Below are positions 58,095-64,000 of a stretch of 64,000 bases of DNA, piece by piece. The DNA lies in assembly GCA_028284605.1 (NCBI GenBank), contig JANQRL010000031.1, forward strand, positions 89,104-153,103, read 5' to 3'. This DNA comes from Paracoccaceae bacterium. Its GTDB lineage: Bacteria > Pseudomonadota > Alphaproteobacteria > Rhodobacterales > Rhodobacteraceae. The translations under genes and the position numbers were made by a program. The stretch's first letter is position 1. Every line of letters starts with the position of its first letter. The notes beneath the pieces were generated by a model that was given only the letters and a program-made list of their open reading frames with translations, was not told the origin of the DNA and ran no database searches.

Positions 58095-58882
58095 TCAGCG
58101 ATCATTGTGGCAGGATCCGATGCCTCCGGGGCGAATGCAAATACTCGCTCGAGCCGCGTCGTGTCGAGGACAACCTCGCGGATCGCCGTTGCGGGCGCCG
58201 GCACCGGCTGCCAGCTCATTCCGGCCGCATCGAGCAGAGCCGCCATTGAAACGGGGCGCGGCGCGGCAAGGTTCAGGATCGGCGGTAGCGGGCCCGGGAG
58301 GGTGCAGAGCGCTGCCAGCGCCCGTGCCAGCGTCACCGGGCCGATATAGCTGCGGACCGGCGATGCACCGTCCGGCCAGGTGTCGAGCCGCACCGGATCG
58401 GGTCCGCCGAGGAGCCGGTCCGCCCCCGCGACATTGCCGAGCCGCAGGCACGTGATCCCGGGTTGCCCCGCGGCGGCGGCCTCCATCGCCAGCTTGGCGA
58501 ATCCATAGGCAGTCTCCGGCGTCACCATACGATCCTCTGTCAGCGGCGGCGGCGTCCGGCCATAGACCGCGGCAGAGGACATCAGGAGCACCGGTGTCGA
58601 CCCGCGCGCCGCCAGAACGGATTCGGCGATCCTCCGATGATCGTCCATGTCCGCCCCTGGTCCCGGGATCGGACCTGCCAGACAGAGCACCAGTCCTGCC
58701 CCGTCCAGGACGGACCGCAATCCACTAGCGTCGCGCAGCGGATCGACCACCGTATCGATCCCTTGCGCGAACCGACGCCCGACCCAAACGGTCTCTGTTC
58801 CTGCGGAATCCGTCTCCCAGACCCTCCGCAGCGCCCGACCGATCCGTCCCGTCGCACCGAGGACGACGACCGGGCCCGGCAT
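58064..58882 (-). CDS. NAD-dependent epimerase/dehydratase family protein
   Basis: SDR-type protein of 272 residues. The N-terminal glycine motif is GATGRIGRAL and the active-site area SSAAVYGR ... YGFAKLAME shows the Tyr and Lys of the YxxxK motif. It is likely to make or interconvert a nucleotide sugar for the polysaccharide, but no specific reaction can be assigned. It is between the wza-like and sugar transferase genes (31-base overlap with the latter). Confidence 0.82.
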   Translation of the reverse strand: MPGPVVVLGATGRIGRALRRVWETDSAGTETVWVGRRFAQGIDTVVDPLRDASGLRSVLDGAGLVLCLAGPIPGPGADMDDHRRIAESVLAARGSTPVLLMSSAAVYGRTPPPLTEDRMVTPETAYGFAKLAMEAAAAGQPGITCLRLGNVAGADRLLGGPDPVRLDTWPDGASPVRSYIGPVTLARALAALCTLPGPLPPILNLAAPRPVSMAALLDAAGMSWQPVPAPATAIREVVLDTTRLERVFAFAPEASDPATMIAEWRQMRDVWE

Positions 58883-58886
58883 GAGC

Positions 58887-60005
58887 TCAGTTCGAGACCT
58901 GATTCGCGATGCCGAAGGCGCTGCCGATCAGGCCGAAGATCGACTGCGCCGCCGTCACTGGGCTCTCCGTCGCGTAGACCAGATCGCCCGGCCGGACCCG
59001 GAACTGACCGGCGCTGAAGAGGCCGTCGGCGCTGGTCAGGTCGATGGTGAAGACGACGCGCTGCCGGCTTGGGCCGCTGCGGTCGGCGCGTACAGCGCTT
59101 CGCGGATAGTGCCTCAGGATCAGCACTCCTTGCGGGTCGGCACGGCTATCGGTCACACCACCTACGATAGACAGCGCCTCAAGAGCGCTCAGGCGGTCCT
59201 TTGGAAACGGATGGATCGCTTCACTCCCCGCCGCGCCGAGCGACAGGAAGGCGCGGTCATCCTCTTCGACGAAAACACGGTCGCCGCCGCGCAGCGTTGT
59301 GTTCAGACCCGGATTGTCGAGCAGCCGGTCGAGCGAAACCCCGTAGATCTGGCTGCCGCGCTGGAGGCGAACCTGGGGATTGGTGAAGGTGCTCAGCGCG
59401 CCGCCGCCATCGGCCAGGAGCGCGAGGATCGTGTAATCGGTATTGGGGAGCGGGTAGGAGCCGGGGACGCCGACGCCGCTGACCAGGCTGACGGTACTGG
59501 CGCGGCCCTCGGCCATCAAGAGCTGGACCTGAGCCGATGGCGTCACGTCGATATAGCGCTCCTCAATCACCTCGCGGGCGCGCTCCGGGCTCATCCCCTC
59601 GACCCGCTGGGTGCCGATATAGGGCAGAAAGATCGTACCGCTGGGGGAGACCCGCACCTCCGGCATCGTGACGAAGCGCTGGCCCGGCGCGGTCAGAAGT
59701 CCGCTATCCTCGGTGTTCCAGATGGTGATCGCGAGGGTGTCGCCCGGCGCGATGATCCGGTTCGCGGGCTGGCGCACCCGCTCGATCCAGTGCAGATGCG
59801 GCTCACCGACGCTCGGCCAGGCGGCAAAGACCGGGAGCGCGGCGCGGGTCACCGCCTCAACGGCGAAATCGGCGGGGGCCGCGGCCTCGCCCTCGGCTGC
59901 GGCGAGAACTTCCGATTGCAACCCGGCCCCACGCGGCACGATAGAACATCCCGCCATCACCAGACCGGCCACGACAAGCGCGATCCACGCAAGACTGATC
60001 TTCAT
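58887..60005 (-). CDS. Polysaccharide export lipoprotein, Wza type
   Basis: Outer-membrane export channel component, 372 residues. The N-terminus has a lipobox (LVMAGC, about residues 15-20) and the sequence contains the Poly_export domain (PGDTLAITIWNTEDSG, VSPSGTIFLPYIGTQRVEGM) followed by SLBB-type repeats (SVPGSYPLPN region, GDRVFVEEDDRAFLSLG). The ATG at 60005 follows GGGGGG. Upstream there is a small palindrome at 60048-60066. It starts the wza-epimerase-transferase run on the minus strand; the other chain-length and polymerase genes are not adjacent. Confidence 0.87.
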   Translation of the reverse strand: MKISLAWIALVVAGLVMAGCSIVPRGAGLQSEVLAAAEGEAAAPADFAVEAVTRAALPVFAAWPSVGEPHLHWIERVRQPANRIIAPGDTLAITIWNTEDSGLLTAPGQRFVTMPEVRVSPSGTIFLPYIGTQRVEGMSPERAREVIEERYIDVTPSAQVQLLMAEGRASTVSLVSGVGVPGSYPLPNTDYTILALLADGGGALSTFTNPQVRLQRGSQIYGVSLDRLLDNPGLNTTLRGGDRVFVEEDDRAFLSLGAAGSEAIHPFPKDRLSALEALSIVGGVTDSRADPQGVLILRHYPRSAVRADRSGPSRQRVVFTIDLTSADGLFSAGQFRVRPGDLVYATESPVTAAQSIFGLIGSAFGIANQVSN

Positions 60006-60047
60006 TGGACCCCCCACGGTCTCATTTGTTCTGAGCTACCCGAAACC

Positions 60048-60066
60048 GGCCTTATCTGGGAAGGCC
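60048..60066. repeat. Palindrome upstream of the wza-like gene
   Basis: Half-sites GGCCTT (60048-60053) and AAGGCC (60061-60066) with a 7-base spacer lie between the trhO stop and the wza-like gene, about 45 bases before its start. It may form a hairpin after trhO or be an operator. Confidence 0.35.
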
Positions 60067-61019
60067 TAACTTGTGGTTTCGGGCCTTGGAGGTGCAAAAT
60101 GTGGCGTATCCGGCTCGGATCGACCGAGATGCGTCGCGTTCCTGCGCCGGGCCAGGGCGATCTGGCGCTGGCGCTCGCGGAACCGGCCCTTGTCCGCATC
60201 GGACGTCTTCGTCGCGCAGTGCCGGCAGGCGACGCCTTCCTCGTAGTCCGGTCGCTCGAGATCCTCCGGCGTCAGCGGCCGCCGACAGGCATGGCAGAGC
60301 ACGTGCGGACCCTCACGAAGCCCGTGGCCGACGCTTACACGTCCGTCGAAGACGAAACAGGCTCCTTGCCAAAGGCTGTCATCCTGCGGCACTTCCTCGA
60401 GGTACTTCAGGATGCCGCCCTTGAGGTGGTGGACGTCGTCCACGCCCTGGGAGATCAGATAGCTCGTCGCCTTCTCGCACCGGATGCCCCCGGTACAGAA
60501 CATCGCGATCCGCTTGCCCGCGAACCGCGATTTGTTGGCCGCCCACCAGGCGGGAAAGTCGCCGAAACGCGCGGTCTCGGGGTCTATCGCCCCTTCGAAC
60601 GAGCCAATCGCGACTTCGTAATCGTTCCTTGTGTCGATCACCGCCACATCGGGAGCCGCGATAAGGGCGTTCCAGTCGGCGGGGTCGACATAGCGGCCCA
60701 CGGCGGCATTCGGATCCGTGCCCGGCTGTCCCATGGTGACGATCTCGCGCTTCAGCCGCACTTTGAGCTTGCCGAAGGGCATCTCGGCCGCCTGGCTCTC
60801 CTTCACATCGAGATCGGCGCAACCGGGCAGGGCGCGGATATGGGCCAGTGCCGCGTCGATCCCCTCCCGGGTCCCGGCGATGGTCCCGTTGATCCCTTCC
60901 GGCGCGAGCAGGATTGTGCCCTTCACGCCGCGCCCGCAGCAGAGTTTCGCCAGCGGTCCCTTCAGAGCGCCTGGATCGGGGAAGGGCGTGAACCGGTAGA
61001 AGGCGGCGACGGTGACCAT
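60066..61019 (-). CDS. trhO: tRNA uridine(34) hydroxylase TrhO (rhodanese-type)
   Basis: Oxygen-dependent hydroxylation of tRNA wobble uridine (ho5U34). The 317-residue product has the acylphosphatase-like N-terminal domain ([14 protein letters not shown]) and the rhodanese domain with the active Cys in [15 protein letters not shown]. The start at 61019 ([10 protein letters not shown]) fits the family, shorter than the open frame. Formerly called UPF0176/YceA. The C-terminal extra zinc-type cluster [12 protein letters not shown] is consistent with the family. Confidence 0.93.
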   Translation of the reverse strand: MVTVAAFYRFTPFPDPGALKGPLAKLCCGRGVKGTILLAPEGINGTIAGTREGIDAALAHIRALPGCADLDVKESQAAEMPFGKLKVRLKREIVTMGQPGTDPNAAVGRYVDPADWNALIAAPDVAVIDTRNDYEVAIGSFEGAIDPETARFGDFPAWWAANKSRFAGKRIAMFCTGGIRCEKATSYLISQGVDDVHHLKGGILKYLEEVPQDDSLWQGACFVFDGRVSVGHGLREGPHVLCHACRRPLTPEDLERPDYEEGVACRHCATKTSDADKGRFRERQRQIALARRRNATHLGRSEPDTPHFAPPRPETTS

Positions 61020-61118
61020 GCCCCTGCCTACCGCTCCGGCCCGGGCGGTCAATCCCCCCTGTCCTTCGCCGGTCCCGGCGCTATTCTGGCGCCCCGATGG
61101 CCCGCCAAGGAGAGCCCC

Positions 61119-61730
61119 ATGCGCCCCGCAACCGACGCCCTGATCGTCATCGACGTGCAGAACGACTTCTGCCCCGGCGGCGCCCTGGCCGTGGCGGGCG
61201 GGGACGAGATCGTGCCGGGGATCAACGCGCTGATGGCCGAGTTCGGGGCGGTGATCCTGACCCAGGACTGGCATCCCGGCGGGCATCTCAGTTTCGCCGG
61301 CCAGCACCCGGGCAAGGCGCCGATGGACCTGACCGAGATGCCCTATGGCCCGCAGGTCCTCTGGCCGGATCATTGCGTGCAGGGCTCCCTAGGCGCCCAG
61401 TTCCACGCCGACCTCAACGTCACCCGCGCCGATCTGATCCTCCGCAAGGGCTTTCGCCGCGAGATCGACAGCTATTCGGCCTTCTTCGAGAACGACAGGA
61501 CGACGCCGACGGGACTTGAAGGTTACCTGCGCAGCCGTGGCCTGACCCGCCTCACCCTGGTCGGCCTCGCCACGGATTTCTGCGTGAATTACTCGGCGGT
61601 GGACGCTGCAAAGCTCGGCTTCGAGGTCGAGGTCCGCGAAGACCTGACCCGCGCCATCGACCTCGACGGCTCCCTCGCGGCGGCGCGGATGGGTATGGCG
61701 GAGGCCGGCGCGCAACTGACCCAGGGCTAG
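61119..61730 (+). CDS. pncA: Nicotinamidase
   Basis: Converts nicotinamide to nicotinate in NAD salvage. The 203-residue product has the catalytic Asp (IVIDVQNDF), metal site ([10 protein letters not shown]), lysine loop (ILRKG) and catalytic Cys in [12 protein letters not shown], with PDHCVQGS between. A GGAG site precedes the ATG. The next gene, pncB, acts in the next step, so the two form a functional pair. Confidence 0.95.
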   Translation: MRPATDALIVIDVQNDFCPGGALAVAGGDEIVPGINALMAEFGAVILTQDWHPGGHLSFAGQHPGKAPMDLTEMPYGPQVLWPDHCVQGSLGAQFHADLNVTRADLILRKGFRREIDSYSAFFENDRTTPTGLEGYLRSRGLTRLTLVGLATDFCVNYSAVDAAKLGFEVEVREDLTRAIDLDGSLAAARMGMAEAGAQLTQG

Positions 61731-61826
61731 CCGCCGACCCTTGCCCAACCTCCGCGCGATTGGCAGAACGGCCTTGGGGCGCGATGGAGAGAGACCCATG
61801 GGCGACGTCATTCCGAGGGTGTGCTG

Positions 61827-63119
61827 ATGGTGGACATCGCCACCCGGGTCTACAATCACAAGTGGAAGATCGACCCGATCGTCCGCTCGCTCATCGACAC
61901 CGATTTCTACAAGGTACTGATGTGCCAGTCGATCTTCCGAAACCGGCCGGACACCCAGGTTACCTTCTCGCTCATCAACCGCACCAAATCCGTCCCCCTC
62001 GCCAAGCTCATCGACGAGGGTGAGCTGCGCGAACAGCTCGACCATATCCGCTCGCTGTCGCTCAGTCGGGGCGAGAGCACCTGGATGCGCGGCAACACCT
62101 TCTACGGCAAGCGGCAGATGTTCCGCTCCGACTTCATGGAATGGTTCGAGGCCCTGCGCCTGCCGCCCTATCACCTCGAACGGGTCGGCGATCAGTATGA
62201 GCTGACCTTCGAAGGGTCCTGGCCGGAGGTCATGCTCTGGGAAATCCCCGCACTCGCCGTCCTGATGGAGCTGCGCGGGCGGGCGGTGCTAGGTGCGATG
62301 GGCAAGTTCGAGCTTCAGGTCCTCTATGCCCGCGCCATGACCAAGCTCTGGGAGAAGATCGAACGCCTGCGCGCCCTCGACGGCCTGCGCATCGCCGATT
62401 TCGGCACGCGGCGGCGGCATTCGTTCCTGTGGCAGGACTGGGCGGTGCAGGCGATGCAGGAGGGGCTGGGAGAGGCGTTCTCCGGCACCTCCAACTGCCT
62501 GATCGCCAAGAACCGCGATCTGGAGGCGATCGGCACCAATGCCCACGAACTGCCGATGGTCTATGCCGCGCTGGCCGAGACCGATGAGGCCCTGGCCCGC
62601 GCCCCCTATGACGTGCTCGCCGACTGGCATGACGAGCATGAGGGCAACCTGCGCATCATCCTGCCCGACACCTATGGGTCCGCCGGGTTCCTGGAGCGGG
62701 CGCCGGACTGGCTCACGCAATGGACCGGGGTGCGGATCGATAGCGGCGACCCGGTGGCGGGGGCGGAGACGGCGATCCGCTGGTGGCGGGACCGGGGCGA
62801 GGACCCGGCGGAGAAGCTGGTGATCTTCTCGGACGGGCTCGATGTGGCGGTGATCGAGGACCTCCACGCCCGCTTCTCGGACCGGGTGACGGTCAGCTTC
62901 GGCTGGGGGACGCTGCTGACGAACGACTTCCGCGGGCTGGCCCCGGGGGACGCCCTGGCGCCGTTCAGCCTCGTCTGCAAAGCCGTCGCCGCGGGCGGCC
63001 GCCCCACGGTCAAACTCTCCGACAACCCGGAAAAGGCGATGGGCCCGGAGGGAGAGATCGCCCGCTACAAGCGGGTGTTCGGGGTGGGAGAGCAGGAACG
63101 GGTGGAGGTGGTGGTTTAG
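61827..63119 (+). CDS. pncB: Nicotinate phosphoribosyltransferase
   Basis: Makes nicotinate mononucleotide from nicotinate and PRPP. The 430-residue product has the family blocks DTDFYKVLMCQSIF, LRIADFGTRRRHSFLWQD, GTSNCLIA and RIDSGDP...KLVIFSDGLDV, all active-site regions of PncB. The ATG at 61827 was preferred over a GTG 6 bases upstream. Pairs with pncA. Its stop shares bases (TTAG) with the convergent small gene. Confidence 0.94.
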   Translation: MVDIATRVYNHKWKIDPIVRSLIDTDFYKVLMCQSIFRNRPDTQVTFSLINRTKSVPLAKLIDEGELREQLDHIRSLSLSRGESTWMRGNTFYGKRQMFRSDFMEWFEALRLPPYHLERVGDQYELTFEGSWPEVMLWEIPALAVLMELRGRAVLGAMGKFELQVLYARAMTKLWEKIERLRALDGLRIADFGTRRRHSFLWQDWAVQAMQEGLGEAFSGTSNCLIAKNRDLEAIGTNAHELPMVYAALAETDEALARAPYDVLADWHDEHEGNLRIILPDTYGSAGFLERAPDWLTQWTGVRIDSGDPVAGAETAIRWWRDRGEDPAEKLVIFSDGLDVAVIEDLHARFSDRVTVSFGWGTLLTNDFRGLAPGDALAPFSLVCKAVAAGGRPTVKLSDNPEKAMGPEGEIARYKRVFGVGEQERVEVVV

Positions 63120-63307
63120 TGGGGTGGCTTGAGCTCCACCTTGGAGTCTAGACGACCTGCATTTTCAAACACTTCGTCAAGCTTTGCCAGCGTTCTGTCG
63201 ATGACTTGCTCCAGCGTGTTGTCGGGCTCTTCCCGGTTTGACTCCTGTAGCCAGCTCGGCTTCCGGTCCTGTAGCAGACTACCACGGACAAGGTCATGGT
63301 TAGCCAT
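63116..63307 (-). CDS. Small protein in low-GC patch, unknown
   Basis: A 63-residue product (MANHDLVRGSLLQDRKPSWL at the start) with a charged and probably helical C-terminal half (TLEQVIDRTLAKLDEVFENA). It overlaps the stop of the larger gene by 8 bases and has a textbook AGGAGG ribosome binding site, so it is very likely a real gene translated together with it. No family recognised. Composition is AT-richer than the adjacent pncB. Confidence 0.65.
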   Translation of the reverse strand: MANHDLVRGSLLQDRKPSWLQESNREEPDNTLEQVIDRTLAKLDEVFENAGRLDSKVELKPPH

Positions 63308-63824
63308 CTTGGTGTTCCTCCTCGACGGGGGCGGCATCGGAGTTGCGCAAGAAATAGCGCGAGTTCAGCTCCTTTGGGAAGTAGTGTTTGCGTTTGACCC
63401 AGACGAAGCCGTCATTCTTCGATATCACCGCAACGTCAACGGGTCCGCCGACAGTCTCAAGCTGCTGAGAAACCTTGCGTTTGATTGATGTTAGATCAAT
63501 CAGGGCTTCGGCCATCTTGGCCAACTCAGGTTTCGGCATGAACTCGACCATATTCTCGATCTCGCTACGAGATCTTCCTTGAAAGTTCGTAAATGCGTCG
63601 ATGTTGAGCTGGTCTACGAATGTACCCTCAGCTTCTGCCGCAGTCTTCTTCAGTTGTTCCAGCCCCTCGTCGTCAATGTTGAGGCTATCTATCAGTCCCT
63701 CACTAAGTTTGCGGACCGCGATCCGACAGAAGTCCGCGATGTCACGCTTCAGACGGTCATCGAGCCCATGAAGAAAGCGATCGACCATTTCCTTTTGTGC
63801 GAATGGGCGGACGTACGCTCGCAC
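63300..63824 (-). CDS. 5'-truncated gene of unknown function, possible proteasome-like family
   Basis: The coding frame is open without a break to the IS end at 63904 (about 200 residues), but the only usable start is a GTG at 63824 (174 residues). This suggests that an insertion sequence removed the true 5' end. Readable blocks are VRPFAQKEMVDRFLHGLDDR, ALIDLTSIKRKVSQQLETVG and GGPVDVAVISKNDGFVWVKR. From memory these resemble the C-terminal region of an uncharacterised family whose N-terminal part has a proteasome-like Ntn-hydrolase fold, which would be missing here; this is a weak inference. It overlaps the small gene downstream by 8 bases. Confidence 0.55.
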   Translation of the reverse strand: MRAYVRPFAQKEMVDRFLHGLDDRLKRDIADFCRIAVRKLSEGLIDSLNIDDEGLEQLKKTAAEAEGTFVDQLNIDAFTNFQGRSRSEIENMVEFMPKPELAKMAEALIDLTSIKRKVSQQLETVGGPVDVAVISKNDGFVWVKRKHYFPKELNSRYFLRNSDAAPVEEEHQDG

Positions 63825-63904
63825 ACCTCGCCGATCAATGTCGCATTGGTCCTCTTGGAACAGACGTATCTTCGCTTCAAAAACGCTATCAATCTCGAAG
63901 GCTA

Positions 63905-64000
63905 GGTTCAGGACTCACAACCAGAACATGACGGTGGCCGCGATGCAGATGGCGGAGAGGAAGAGTTCGCCGCATCTGTCGTAGCGGGTCGCGATGCGTC
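63905..64000 (-). mobile_element. IS5-type insertion sequence, end only
   Basis: The last 96 bases look like the terminal part of an insertion sequence. The probable terminal repeat begins at 63905 (GGTTCAGGACTCACAACC), just after the sequence CTA of the interrupted gene. The element continues beyond the window, so family, target duplication and other end are not seen. Confidence 0.6.
63915..64000 (-). CDS. IS5-family transposase, C-terminal end
   Basis: Only the last 28 codons are present. The translation RIATRYDRCGELFLSAICIA, then ATVMFWL and stop, is the characteristic C-terminus of IS5-family DDE transposases in Rhodobacterales (the RIATRYD motif follows the catalytic Glu region). The stop at 63917-63915 lies inside the terminal repeat, and the frame after it is that of the interrupted gene. 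Confidence 0.7.
   Translation of the reverse strand, partial: RIATRYDRCGELFLSAICIAATVMFWL

Overview
The window is high-GC DNA from an alphaproteobacterium, most likely a member of the Rhodobacteraceae (Roseobacter/Rhodobacter group). The evidence is gene order and content: rph-rdgB-hemW divergent from hrcA-grpE, a rimP-nusA-ylxR-infB operon, an NDUFS4-type complex I subunit, a tripartite TRAP transporter, and family sequences that read as typical of that group. Nearly all of the window is compact chromosomal core, with many 4-base gene overlaps and several convergent pairs that share stop-codon bases. No tRNA, rRNA or CRISPR array was seen.

1-14.4 kb: heme and nucleotide housekeeping (hemW, rdgB, rph on the minus strand), heat-shock regulation (hrcA, grpE), mismatch repair (mutS), a ribokinase-type kinase, an exported MsrA, a sulfotransferase-like protein, argG, a polytopic membrane protein, a NUDIX hydrolase, then hslO, a CoA-type NUDIX protein and cca as an overlapping run. 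14.4-20.9 kb: a heterodimeric ABC exporter, a cell-wall cluster (two L,D-transpeptidases and a CAP-domain lipoprotein), then two paralogous mini membrane proteins. 20.9-28.0 kb: hemH, a methyltransferase, comF, a glutaredoxin, a nitrilase-family amidase, a MarR regulator, the complex I accessory subunit and uvrB.

28.0-29.3 kb is a low-GC patch with one orphan single-pass membrane protein and a possible gene remnant; it looks acquired. 29.3-34.2 kb holds small exported proteins, a zinc-ribbon protein, ubiG, proline iminopeptidase and a short extracellular solute-binding protein. 34.2-39.9 kb is the rimP-nusA-ylxR-infB operon, with a visible promoter and a terminator-like hairpin in its leader. 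39.9-48.5 kb: a 45-residue small ORF, mutT, argJ, a parvulin-type isomerase, divergent secA, and a two-gene envelope unit that includes a solute-binding/OmpA fusion.

48.5-61.0 kb: a fused E1 alpha-beta 2-oxoacid dehydrogenase, then exopolysaccharide genes (WbpM-type dehydratase, UDP-glucose dehydrogenase, sugar transferase, epimerase, Wza-type exporter) split by a TRAP transporter cassette, then trhO. 61.1-63.1 kb: NAD salvage (pncA, pncB). 63.1-64.0 kb is a second low-GC patch: a small gene and a larger gene whose 5' end appears to be cut off by an IS5-type insertion sequence running out of the window. The two low-GC patches are where undescribed biology is most likely; the rest is largely ordinary core genome with some interesting regulatory structures.
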